A stretch of DNA of 64,000 nt, taken from the NCBI GenBank assembly GCA_964035575.1, contig OZ037869.1:1364001-1428000 (forward strand). Direction: 5' to 3'. Source of the stretch: Rhynchopus sp. YZ270_cl-10 (Eukaryota > Euglenozoa > Diplonemea > Diplonemida > Diplonemidae). Position 1 is the first letter of the stretch. Each line of letters begins with the position of its first letter. Shown here one piece after another: positions 30,981 to 40,994 of the stretch. The notes under the pieces were generated by a model that searched no databases, was not told where the DNA came from, and worked only from the letters and a program-made list of their open reading frames with translations. The position numbers and the translations under genes were made by a program.

Positions 30981-31244
30981 ATGGAAGGACACTCGAACAA
31001 ATTGCAAAAGAAGCCCGCTGTGGTCAACGTTGACACCCTCGAGGCGATAAACGAAAAAAGTGTTTTCTTTATTTCATTTAACTGTCATATCCTGAAGTCG
31101 TTTTCTATTTTTGTGTGTTGGGTAAATTCTTCCCCCCCCTTCGCATGTTACACATACGATCTCACACCCCTATCGCAACTTTCAAGCACCATTTCATCCC
31201 TCCTCTCTACCCCTCACCCACCTCCAGAAAGTGATGACGATGAG
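30981..31244 (+). CDS. short open frame MEGHSNKLQKK..., possible leader exon
   Basis: The ATG at 30981 opens a frame whose first ~26 residues (MEGHSNKLQKKPAVVNVDTL...) look protein-like; the rest is T-rich, spacer-like sequence ending ESDDDE. The same start occurs at 33022 in the duplicated unit. No GTA donor directly follows the protein-like part, so a splice to a downstream exon is unproven. It may be a lost first exon. Confidence 0.25.
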
Positions 31245-31421
31245 TGAGGACTACTATGAGAACACCTTTCTCGGGTACCTCCCTGGGGAGAACCCGACGA
31301 TAGGAGCGTTTCTGACAGGACACCTTGCACGGTGTGGCGAAGAGGCGGTGGTTGGGAATCGGAGGAGCAGTCAGCAGAAGACGGTTCTGAAGACACTTAA
31401 CGAGAATGTGCTGATGACGCT
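31171..31421 (+). pseudogene. duplicated 5' fragment of the EF-hand gene
   Basis: 251 bp match 34407-34657: the acceptor region ending CACCCACCTCCAG and the first ~60 codons (MTMSEDYYENTFLGYL to NENVLMT). Homology stops abruptly after CTGATGACGC, and unrelated sequence follows. It is a truncated copy that cannot make the full protein. It lies exactly between the two units of the 1.5 kb tandem duplication. Confidence 0.85.
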
Positions 31422-31734
31422 GTTTCAAAGCAGCGGGTTTACGCCATTTCTTGCAGGTCAAATGGGGGAAACGGTACATGTGTGGACTCACCAAGGCATC
31501 TTTTTCATCGCCGTTTTCGATTTTGTATTGGTAGGGAAACAGCACAGAACTGGGAAAATTTGGGGGTATGGGGACCGAAAAGCAAGTGAAAAGTGCAAAA
31601 AACGGCATTTTTGCCCAATTTCACCGAATTACGCCCAATTACAGCCCACCGACACCCGGAAAAAACGGTAATTTTTTCGAAATTTCGGTAAAAACGCCCC
31701 AGAGTTAGGAAATAGCCTGCATAATATTACAGGG
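31422..31734. other. non-duplicated insert between tandem units
   Basis: I see no gene. It is A-rich, with GAATTACGCCCAATTACAGC-like short repeats and an AAATTTCGGTAAAAACG stretch. It is unique to this junction. Confidence 0.5.
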
Positions 31735-33207
31735 GACTGTGAAGTGGGAAGAGCAGACACATCATATGTGCACAGTACGCAAGTTAGGTGTCCTCCACAA
31801 CGTATATTATTATCCAGTCAAGTTTCCCCAACTCACGAAATCACTCATACGACAACAACGCGGTAACTCTTTTTATCTCTATTTTCAACTCCCCCGCCAA
31901 CCCTTTTTAAAGGTGACTAAACACGAGAGACTAAGGGTCATCTTATAAACCCTTTTTTAACCAAGCTGTTTTCATTAACCCCGAGAAGTGCACCATTTTT
32001 GTATAGGCTAAAGTTATCTCCCCTCGCAGATTCCTCTGAACATTATGTATACGAACCGGCTGAGTGTTGCCTGCATGCGGTAAGCAGAACGTGCCAAGTG
32101 ACGTGGCAGAGATAATCATCGACTTTTGGGTGGAGTTTGAGGCGGTTAAGGTTGCTCTGGCTGTGCGGGTGTGTACTGCCCTGTGGGATATCAAGCCTGA
32201 TGCAACGTGTCGTACCCATTATGAGGAATGTTTCACCCTGACAAGAAATGATTCTGCACTATTCCAGCTTCCGGAGGAAAGTGTGGTGGAATATCTGAAG
32301 TTCCATCTTGAAAGGACGCCGTACTTCACAAGGGAGGACGTCGAGAAGTGCGTAAAGCCACAGTGCAAAGGGACGTATGGGTATAACGGGGTGTGCAGCT
32401 CGTGCCATTCTGAAGTGCCACGTCTGGATGTGGACCCACCCCTGTTTTCTGGGGAGTTCTCGATTCCATTTTTTTGCGACGACTTGTCCCAGTTGTCCCG
32501 TCGTGCTCTTTTACTTTTACGTGAGAAAAGAGGCTCTGGGAACACGATTTTGCGGCAACAGAAAAAACGTTCCATCTCCGTCAGGGTCAGTTTCGGTTGT
32601 GAGAACAACGAGCGGTGTCTCAAGGTGACTGTGGAGGAGTTGATTTGTTTGGGCGCATCACTTGAGTCGATAGGGCTTCGGATATTGAAGGAGGGCATGG
32701 AAAATATGAAACGTATGAGAGACAAGTTGTGAACTGATTTTTTTTTGTGTTATCAAGCATTGACGAATAGAAATGGAAAACGACGGATGGTGCGTGCCCG
32801 CTTTAGCGTACTGGTTTTCCACTGACATACATCTCGCTCACATTCATCAGTGAAAACCACAAACCTTTTGCGGTGCAATAAACAAACGAAAAAGTGTTTT
32901 CTTGTCTTTTTGTTTTTACACCCTTTAGTGCTTACTGTTTGTGTTAGAAATAGTAAGTATATGAATGTATGTTTTTCTACGCTTTGAGTGTTTTCGGCCT
33001 TTCTTATCATTTACACAAACAATGGAAGGACACTCGAACAAATTGCAAAAGAAGCCCGCTGTGGTCAACGTTGACACCCTCGAGGCGATAAACGAAAAAA
33101 GTGTTTTCTTTATTTCATTGAACTGTCATATCCTGAAGTCGTTTTCTATTTTTGTGTGTTGGGTAAATTCTTCCCCCCCCCTTCGCACCTTACACATACG
33201 ATCTCAC
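31735..33207. repeat. tandem segmental duplication, right unit
   Basis: Second copy of 29655-31165. It includes the class A-like hairpin (31908-31949), array copy 4 and the MEGHSNK open frame (33022). Differences are small indels and scattered substitutions. Confidence 0.85.
32045..32732 (+). pseudogene. Cys-rich array copy 4, early frame disruption
   Basis: A near-identical duplicate of copy 3, but 13 bases are missing after the first 12 codons (around GCATGCGGTAAGCAG). The ATG at 32045 therefore reaches a stop at once. The remaining 220 codons are open and well conserved, so inactivation is recent. The change also creates GGTAAGC, a donor-like sequence, so splicing rescue cannot be excluded. 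Confidence 0.65.
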
Positions 33208-33361
33208 ACGCCCCCCTCGGTTTCCCGCCTCCTTTTGTCACCTTCTTCCCTCCTCCTCCTCCTCCTCCCCTCCCCACACGTACATCCACAGAACTTTTTA
33301 TCCCCACACATTTGCCAAACCCTCTTTTCTACGTTGTGACCCTCTTTCCCTTTTGCATGCA

Positions 33362-34258
33362 ATGCCTGACAGCACCTCAGGCTATGTGTCACCTCCTCTC
33401 ATTGACGCAGGGGATGGCTGGCGGGCCGTGCAGAGGAAGCACTCCTTCCCGCGGAGCATGCCGCCCACCTCCTCTGCTGGGGGTGCGTACGTGATCTCCC
33501 CACGTGGCTGGGACGCATTGAATGAAGAGCTGGGGTGCCGTGCACCTATCAAACCTGCACCCCCCGCGCTCGCACGACGCCCATCTAAGGCACGTAGTGG
33601 CGTACCTCTGAAGCTTGACGGTGTACAGTGCCTTCTCGACGCCGCATCTCGCTCACACCAAAACACACCGCACGACACCACCACCACATGGCGTGGTCTC
33701 TACATCACCCTCCTCTCTGGACGGCGCAAATTCCCAGGTCTGCAGCTCTCCGTCCCTGAGCGTGCGTCGCCGTTTACAGAACGGCTGCAACGCGAGAGAG
33801 AGGAAGAGATCAATATGATGCGAGGACGACGTGACAAACAGTGGGATGCGTTGAAGCGACAGCAGACACCTGTGTCGTGGCATGCTCAGAGTCTGATGGA
33901 TTATGAAAGTACGCAGGTGGCGTTGCGGTTGGCAGAGGTGAGGGACCAGGCGGTGTTGGCTGATTTGGACAGAAGGATAAAGAAGCAGGCGGTGAGTGCA
34001 GAGCGAGCAGAGGAAGAGCGTGTTGTGGCAGGTGTGCAACGGCATGAGGCCTATCAGGAACGTAAAGGCGCACGAAGCGCGCGTCTCAAGAAGAAGCACC
34101 AAGAGCTCGCCGCCCTTGAAGAGGCAGTGGAACAGCAGATGCGCACCGCGCAGCAGGCCCGCCAGGAGTGGGACCGCGAAAAGAAAACGCTCACCTCTTC
34201 ACGCATCAGCATTGACCTCAGCGGGCTCGACCCTCGAACAGGCGAAATCCGGGAATAA
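33362..34258 (+). CDS. coiled-coil protein of unknown function
   Basis: 298 residues, single exon. The N-terminal 140 residues are Ser/Pro-rich with some globular stretches (GGAYVISPRGWDALNEELG). From about residue 145 to 280 the protein is highly charged and helical (RLQREREEEINMMRGRRDKQW, then KKKHQELAALEEAVEQQMRTAQQARQEWDREKK), a clear coiled coil. It ends with a short ISIDLSGLDPRTGEIRE motif. This fits a cytoskeletal or flagellar protein, but I recognise no family. An ATCCACAG acceptor lies about 65 bases upstream. Confidence 0.75.
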   Translation: MPDSTSGYVSPPLIDAGDGWRAVQRKHSFPRSMPPTSSAGGAYVISPRGWDALNEELGCRAPIKPAPPALARRPSKARSGVPLKLDGVQCLLDAASRSHQNTPHDTTTTWRGLYITLLSGRRKFPGLQLSVPERASPFTERLQREREEEINMMRGRRDKQWDALKRQQTPVSWHAQSLMDYESTQVALRLAEVRDQAVLADLDRRIKKQAVSAERAEEERVVAGVQRHEAYQERKGARSARLKKKHQELAALEEAVEQQMRTAQQARQEWDREKKTLTSSRISIDLSGLDPRTGEIRE

Positions 34259-34470
34259 TTGGCATTTTTTTCAATATTTTACCCCAAACCCTTTTCACAA
34301 AGGGCTTTCTGGGATAGCGGGGGGCGGGGAACCTCTTCATTGTACCTTGCATTCTCTCTTACCTAACACACCTCATATCCCCAATTATTTTCCTGGTTTC
34401 TGACGCCTATCGCAACTTTCAAGCACCATTTCATCCCTCCTCTCTACCCCTCACCCACCTCCAGAAAGTG

Positions 34471-35860
34471 ATGACGATGAGTGAGGACTACTATGAGAAC
34501 ACCTTTCTCGGGTACCTCCCTGGGGAGAACCCGACGATAGGAGCGTTTCTGACGGGACACCTTGCACGGTGTGGCGAAGAGGCGGTGGTTGGGAATCGCA
34601 GGAGCAGTCAGCAGAAGACGGTTCTGAAGACACTTAACGAGAATGTGCTGATGACGCGGGTCACGAATGCGAAGACACAGCCAACAGTTGTACAGGAACG
34701 GACAGTGGCCTCTCCTGTACAGCGCCTCCTGAAGAAGCGCAGTGGCGGCTGGCTACGTGGTGCCAAGCCGCTCCCACAGCTGCGCAACCCACACTTCTTC
34801 AGCACCGCCACCCGCCTCACCGCCGCCTCCACCCTGGACTACCCCGAACCCTCCTGGCCACGCGACCGCTCACCCTACGACGTTTTCCTCTCCTCACCGC
34901 ACGCACCCTTCCTCGGACGCAGACCCGCAGAACGCCCAGCAGACTACCTCCTCTCACCACGACAAATCCGCAAGCAAGAAATGATGGTCCAAGACATCGT
35001 CCTCGGCACCTCTGCGAAGCTGAAGTCCTCTGGTATGCCTGCATTCTCTATCACCGTCAAATTTCACACCCTTTTCAGTGGCCGGCCAGCTGGAGGCGTT
35101 TGAAACCAAGCATAAGCTCATTTTACAAAAGCCTGCACAGTCTGATAAGATGGATATCCGAGTACTCAACGTGCTTAAGTCCTCCAAGGTACAACAGGTA
35201 CTTCATCTACGCCAGTCCCCCGTCCCTGCACTCTTCAAGAACGTACCGCCTCGTCGTCTCCAAGAGCTGTATGCATCCGTGGTGGGCAGTCTGCAGGAGG
35301 AGATGACTGCCCCTGCCTTCCACGGTTTGACAACCCTTCTGCGACGTCCTGAGCCGCCGTTGGGTGAAGAAGCTGCGTTGGCAATGTTCAGTGCGATAGA
35401 TACCAATCATAGGTACGTTTTATCCCCCCCCCTTTTTGACTAAGCATGGCGGTTCTTATAAACGTTTCTTTTTCTTTTACTTTACAGCGGGTCTGTCAAC
35501 TTTGTAGAATTCATCAGCACCTTGGTGACGTTGACTGCATCTGTTGCAGTGCGGGAGACGTTCAAGAAGCTTTTATTCCATATGAAGGAGGCAGACGGCT
35601 GTGTGGGCCGGTCAGCGCTGTCTGCTGTGCGTGTGGAGGAGGTTGTGCGCAAGCTGAAGCTAGGAGGGAATGACCCACAGCAGTACCGTGACGACTTTAA
35701 TATGCAGAAGGAGCTCATGGCATGGCGGAGCACTGCAGCAGACATCGAGGCTGCGTCATCCACGTTAGGTGCCTCCGCACGACTCAAGAAGGAGGAGTTC
35801 GCTGTGCTGCTCTATCTCGACGAAAAGGTCATGCGTGGGATCATTGCTGCCCCGCTGTGA
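34471..35860 (+). CDS. EF-hand calcium-binding protein
   Basis: Three exons: 34471-35032, 35079-35412 and 35488-35860, 422 residues. The EF-hand loop is split by intron 2 and reads DTNHSGSVNFVE inside FSAIDTN...FISTL. A second, degenerate helix pair precedes it (PAFHGLTTLLRR...LGEEAALAMF), and ETFKKLLFHMKEADGCVGRSAL could be a third, non-canonical hand. The N-terminal 200 residues are basic and low in structure. Architecture and calcium-loop placement suggest a calcium-responsive cytoskeletal or flagellar protein. Its 5' end (acceptor plus 60 codons) is duplicated at 31171-31421. Intron 2 contains a decayed class A hairpin (35441-35465). Confidence 0.82.
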
Positions 35861-35917
35861 TCATTTTGCATTCCATTGTATGCAAAATACCCCGTTTTTA
35901 GTTCCAGCATAGTGCTA

Positions 35918-35946
35918 AAGATATGTGTTCACGAGAGACACATCTT
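35918..35946 (+). repeat. class B hairpin, TCACGAGAG loop
   Basis: AAGA, TA bulge, TGTGT, loop TCACGAGAG, ACACA, TCTT. The upper stem is TGTGT/ACACA instead of TGTGC/GCACA, and the bulge is now on the 5' side. Confidence 0.75.
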
Positions 35947-36159
35947 TCCAAATGTTCTTTTCTTGTGGAGAATCAAGGTGTTTTCTCCAAATAGCACCGC
36001 TTTTTTCTGGAAAATGTTTACACATTTTTTTGAAGAAATGAAGGGATCTTGATAGGTGCTTTGCGCTTTTATGAGAAGTGGTTTGCCTTAAGTGGTCTAC
36101 CTAGCGTGTGTTATTAGTGTCATGTGAGATTCCTTCGATCAGAGCTAGATTTTTTTTTA

Positions 36160-36204
36160 AGGTACACTGTCACGAGAGGGCTTTGTATTTCAAGTTTCAT
36201 TGTC
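36160..36204 (+). repeat. class C hairpin
   Basis: AAGGTACACTGTC, loop ACGAGAG, GGCTTTGTATTTC. One base shorter on the 5' side of the loop than the copy at 16711. Confidence 0.7.
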
Positions 36205-37043
36205 TTTTTTTTGCTCTGTCAACTTCCCCACTGTATATCAATGAAGTGCCCACGGTTCTATACTCCGTGGGGGGTCCGGTGCCTTCCACAGAGAGGTGTG
36301 CTTCAACTGCCATTATTCTTTATCAAGGTGGCCTGCTTTAGGCCATCTTTTGCTTTGTTTTCTTCTTCTATTTTTGGAGATTTTTGTACAGTTTGCTTTT
36401 GTGCTTTTTTCTTTGAAGACCCCTCCACACGGTCCTAAAACTCGCGGAGGTTCGTTGCGTTTCGTTCACAAAAGTGTTTGCACGTTTCCAACTTCTATTT
36501 TTATGTATAAAGAGGTTGTGTGGCTTGGCTGTGAACCGCCTCTGTTCTCTTACGGTTCAGACCACTTACATCTCCCTTTTGCATGACCTCGACCGAGCTG
36601 CGTTTTTAGCACGTTTCAATTCTTTTTGATGTGCATACATTCTTTTCCCTAACACATTTTCCCCTTTGTTGTGTGCTGCCTTTGCAACCGCATCGCGAGC
36701 GCCCATATGCCCCACTACTGAAGGTGACAAAGCGCAGACTTGGGTTTCATCTTACACAAAAAGTTTTCAACTTTCTTCAGTTGCCTTTCTCCCCCCCCTC
36801 CATTATGCAGGCGTGATTGAAACAATACTTTACAGTGAAGACTGCCTTTTATGTCAGCTACACTAAACCAACCGATCAAAAAAATGCGTTTTTTTTAACC
36901 ACCCTACACAACCCAATTTTCAGCACCCTTTTTCACAGCGGGGGGTTTTTTTTGTCGTTGTTCTGAGACCCTGTTCTCTCGCTCTTGAGAGGTCTTTTAG
37001 TCCGAACATCTTTTTTTGGTTTTTTTTTTTTTGAGAAAACACA

Positions 37044-39032
37044 ATGTTGCTCAAAGCTGGCATTGCGCTGCTTGTTGTCTGTGCGGTTGGGTGCTTCTTC
37101 TTCGCGACAGGGTACGAGAGGGACTTCCGCATCGATCTTGAAGAGTCGCACCCCGTCAAGTGGAGTGGTATGCAATAACACAACAGTAGGGGGTTCGATA
37201 GGGCTCGATGCCCCCCCCATGCATTAGGCATGGTTCCTAACACATCTCTTGTTTGATGAAAATACACGCTTAGTGTAGCATTTTCTCTTTTTGTGTGAGG
37301 TGTATTTTTTAAGGTGACTAAGCACGAGAGGCTAGTAAGGGTCATCTTATAAACTTTTCTTTTTTGTTTCCCCCACAGAACGCGATGTCTCACACTGGCT
37401 GAACACAACGGTGAAGTACCCAGAGTACCACAAGGCCTTCAAGCTCAACGGCGTGGACGGCCCCACGCTGTTCTACCTGGCGGAGACCGATATTGAGTTC
37501 TTGGGTGTGTCGAATCCTGTGCACAGGGCAAAGCTGCTGGCACACCTGGATGTGCTGCGTGAGCGCTGTGTGTGCACGCAGCCGTCGACAGTGGACTTCT
37601 GGGAGTACCTCCGCAGGCATCCGTACAGGGTGCTCTACTTGGGTGCGCTGTTCGAGTTCTCGCCTAGGATTGCCTTTGCGCACGCAACACACTTTGAGTC
37701 CGAGCTCGTGTGGAACATCCTCAGCCACGTCGGTGGGGACAGCTACCCAGCCCTCGTGTACATTGTCACGGCGCTGCTCTTCGTTGCCACACCGCATGCG
37801 GCGCTTGTTGCGTTTGGACTGTACTTCATTGTCCCGACAAACTGCTTCTTTGGTGCGGCCTTTGTGCTGTCGCACTACTCTAAGGCGTTGACGGATAAGA
37901 ACGAGCTCTTCAGTTTGCTTCCGGAGTTGAGGGTATGTGCCATGGCAGATCTGTTTACATATGTCTCTACCACATTCCACAGGAGCCGCGCTACACCTTC
38001 CAGGAGTGGGTGAACTTCCTCTTCAGAGTGAGCACAACGCGTGCGATGTGGCTGCGCGAGATGATCTACCCCCTTGCCTTCATCATCCTTGGGCCGTTCT
38101 CGCCCTACTACGCGACCATGGGCCTGGCGTACCTCTACATGGCTTTGTATGTATACCCCACCCCCAACACATCATACATTATAATGTTCCGGCACTGAAG
38201 GATCTGCGACTCCAGCTGCGTGGGATGGGTACAGGACAGAACGGCGTTCCCATCCCTGGATACGCACCGAGCTCGCGAGAGTCGGAAAACTGACAGAAAG
38301 AACGGTGTCACTTCGTCTACGTTCTACACTGCGAGAACCTGGACGAAAGCTTTGATACAAATACTACGACAATTGGACAGTTGGTGCCGAATTGGGCCTA
38401 CACCTCTCGCCCCCATCTCCTTCATCCTTTAGCGCCGATTCTTTTTCTTTGTGCTCAATGTGGTTGTCCTCCGTCTTGTGCTGCAGGTTTAATGTGTTGG
38501 TGTATTTCAACCACCGCCGGCGACCTGGCCGCCTCCTGCAGGCTCAACGAGGAAATGACCTGGGTTGAGGAACTTCTCCTTGTACGCCCTTGCACCTTCG
38601 CCCACGAAGAAAAAATCGGCCAGCTTTACGTTGTGTGCAGTTTGCTGATGCTGAATGGCGTCATCGAGCGCAGAGAGCTGACCAGGCGCAATTTTCTGCA
38701 CAGCGTCTCGAATGAATGCAGACGCAAAGTACACTTCATTGAACAATTCCGCATTCGGAGAGAGACCCTATCCCTGCGAAACGGTCGCAGTCCTTGTCGT
38801 GTGTGGCCTTCTGCACCTGTACTGCCACATCCTTGTATCCATTGGCTCCTCCTTCACCTTTATCTCATTGTCCTCACATCCGAGACGATCCATCAAACCA
38901 CGTAATTATGTAGTTTTCTAACAAGATCTGAATTACCTGTCTGATTTCAAACACTACCAACCACCACCACACAGGCACATCCTGCACACCGTTCTCTACT
39001 GGGTCGAGAAGGGCATGGACAAGGCCACCTAA
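37044..39032 (+). CDS. SAM-domain multi-pass membrane protein
   Basis: Four exons: 37044-37167, 37379-37932, 37983-38146 and 38975-39032, 299 residues; phases agree at all joins. An N-terminal signal anchor (LLKAGIALLVVCAVGCFFF) is followed by a SAM domain (about 46-105: VSHWLNTTVKYPEYHKAF...LNGVDG...LGVSNPVHRAKLLAHLD). At least three or four hydrophobic segments then follow (ALVYIVTALLFVATPHAALV, FGLYFIVPTNCFFGAAFVL, MIYPLAFIILGPF, MALHILHTVLYWV). SAM plus C-terminal membrane spans recalls BFAR-type ER proteins, but there is no RING domain. Intron 1 carries a class A hairpin. Intron 3 is 828 bp and contains antisense coding-like sequence. Likely an ER or other endomembrane adaptor; inference. 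Confidence 0.82.
37311..37352 (+). repeat. class A hairpin inside intron 1 of the SAM gene
   Basis: AAGGTGACTAAGC, loop ACGAGAG, GCTAGTAAGGGTCATCTTATAA. It has a small insertion in the 3' arm next to the usual bulge. It lies on the sense strand of the host gene. Confidence 0.8.
38440..38905 (-). pseudogene. antisense coding-like remnant in intron 3 of the SAM gene
   Basis: On the minus strand a frame from 38746 to 38507 reads NEVYFASAFIRDAVQKIAP and KLADFFFVGEG, which has natural protein composition. Adjacent minus-strand stretches toward 38905 look similar in other frames. This suggests a decayed gene fragment inserted antisense into an unusually long intron. No homologue is recognised and there is no evidence of expression. 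Confidence 0.3.
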
Positions 39033-39624
39033 GGCGGGGGTAACGGGGTGGAGTTAAACAAGGGGTTGGGGTTATGGGGTGGTGGAGCAAAAGCTTCTGT
39101 TGGGGTATCGCAAACGTCACTGAGGGGTCCTCCCGTGTTTGCTTTTGGGGTGTGTTTTGGCATCAGTTGCCGAGCGTAGACTGGGGAGAGCAGCCTGTTG
39201 CGTCGGTGCACACAAAGTTATCAAAAGGCTGCGCTTTCTGTTTTCTTTCAAAAAATAAAATAAAATACAACAGAGAATTATACGAGGCAACAGTACCCCC
39301 CACTGCTAGCTTTGAAAACGACCCAAAATCGTTTTTTTTTCCCTGATGAAAAACTATCGTTTCAAGAACAGACCCCTTTTTGTTTGTTAGTTTTTTCCCG
39401 TTTCAGCGTGGCACCTCTCTCTGCCCACATTCGCTCTCATCTTTTGGTCGTGACGGCCAAAGAAAGTGCCTCTCGAAACCATTGTCACTACGGAGGCTGA
39501 AGAGGCTGAGGAGGACAGCCTTCGTATCTTGTGGTGGAGGGGTCGCTCTGGGTAGTGGCAAGATGCTCCTCAAAGTTCTGATCATGTTCCCAAAAACAGA
39601 AAAAAGGCAAGCCAACACAACACA
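39033..39624. other. spacer
   Basis: I see no gene. The spacer is mixed, with A-rich patches (39250-39265) and a class-unassigned GTGTTTGC motif. The CDS of the next gene starts after GCCAACACAACACA. Confidence 0.55.
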
Positions 39625-40546
39625 ATGTCGGGCTCACCCCAAAAGCAGAGCGAGGAGTTGAGTCAATCCCGTCTGCAGGTGGAGGCTGCGTTTGCGTCTG
39701 GTGTGACGCAGGTATGCTGTGCACTTACCCTTTTGGTATCAAAACTCTTTTTCAACAGTTGTTCGAACCCATCGCTGCGCAGCACACCGAGGCCGTGCTG
39801 ACGGTGCAGCAGAACCAAGCGGAGCTGAGCCAGACGCTCGACGCACTGAAGAAGAAGCTTGAGGAGTCGCTGCAGTACTCGCAGCTCCCGCAGGTGGGGT
39901 CGTATCTGCAGAAGCTGGCAGAGATCAAGAAGCGTGTTGCTGTCATGACAAGCAAGCTCAATATGACAAGCGAACGCCTTGTACGCACACACCGCTTTGC
40001 AGAGACACAACACGGTGTGCTGCGCTCACACAACGATACCCAGCAGGTACGCACCCCCCCCCCACACACACACACATCCACACCACAGCAGTGGGCCACT
40101 CCGTTCAGGCGTTACCCACTCTAAATCTGTTATCAAACACACATACCACAGCCTTTCCATCACCACCACCACAACAACAGGGCACCGTCAACGACTGGCT
40201 CACCTCAACAGAGGAGAAGATCTCCCAACTCCCTGCAGTTGAGGTCCCCTCTGCCGAGCCTACACCTCAGACAGCATCAAGCACAACACCAACACCGGCA
40301 CCCACACCTTCCACAACACACCAGGACCCTACACCAGAAGCCGATACTGCAGAGCCTGCAGCAGAGACCACAGAGACTGCACAGCCCACTGAAACCACCG
40401 ACACACCCAATGAGGAGGGCACAACTGGGGACGCAGAGAAGCAAGAGGATGCGGAGGAGAAGGGTGCAGAAGAGAAGGAAGCGGACAAGGAAGAACCCGC
40501 AGAGGCAGAGGGCGCGGCGGAGGGGGCGGAAACGTCGGTGGCATAA
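39625..40546 (+). CDS. snapin-like (BLOC-1 subunit) protein with acidic tail
   Basis: Three exons: 39625-39711, 39759-40046 and 40181-40546, 246 residues. Residues ~30-125 form a coiled coil that aligns, by eye, with snapin: an LFEPIAAQ start, QAELSQTLDALKKKLEESL, then VGSYLQKLAEIKKRVAVMTSKL and SERLVRTHRF. Snapin binds SNAREs and is a subunit of BLOC-1/BORC in vesicle and lysosome positioning. Unlike known snapins (~135 residues), this one carries a C-terminal ~110-residue Thr/Pro/Glu/Ala-rich acidic tail (EAEGAAEGAETSVA end). The tail's composition resembles the AKPAEE repeats of the gene at 17002. Confidence 0.65.
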
Positions 40547-40994
40547 GGGGTGTCGGGGTCCCCGGGTAGGGGGCTTTAAAACGGAGAATTTTTTCAATTT
40601 TAAAAAGGAAACGTGTCTTGCGTGTGGTTTTTTTGTGCGGTTCATTTTTGAGTTTGGGAAGAGGGGTTTCCCAATGGGTACAAAGCCTTACCGTATCTCA
40701 AGGTGAAAAAAAACAAATATTTTTAGTGCCTGCATGCGTCCTAGCGTTAGGCGTCCCGTGAGGCGTATGTTATTCGCCTTTCAATTTCTCTCTTTTTTTT
40801 TTTTGTGCTATAAAAAAATCGCCTCGTTCCCGCGTGCCTATTTTTTATCTCGGTGGCGTATTTTTTAAAACTAACACACCCCCCCTCTGTTTTCATCCCC
40901 CTTTTTTAAATACCTCCTCCCCTCCTCCCCTCACCTCTGCCCCATCAAATCAACAGGGAAAAACGCAACAAAAAAAAACCCACATTACATTACA
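40547..40994. other. spacer
   Basis: I see no gene. It is T/C-rich, especially 40785-40950, ending in CCATCAAATCAACAGGG (about 40942-40958), a plausible acceptor for the next gene. Confidence 0.55.

Larger units (their letters stand above)
29655..31165. repeat. tandem segmental duplication, left unit
   Basis: It is nearly identical to 31735-33207. The unit holds a spacer with a class A-like hairpin (29831-29872), array copy 3, and a spacer ending in a short open frame beginning MEGHSNKLQKK (30981). It ends near CTTACACATACGATCTCACA. Confidence 0.85.
35861..37043. other. spacer with hairpins
   Basis: I see no gene. It holds a class B hairpin (35918-35946), a class C hairpin (36160-36204), a class D-like tail (about 36466-36500), and a degraded class A hairpin (36719-36757). 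T-rich DNA at about 37010-37031 precedes the next start. Confidence 0.65.

Noticed and set aside
33022-33361. MEGHSNK exon spliced to the coiled-coil gene at 33362
   Set aside because: The join GAAAAAA to GCTATG would be in phase, but the donor would be GTGTTT, whereas every accepted intron here starts GTA. Left as unproven.
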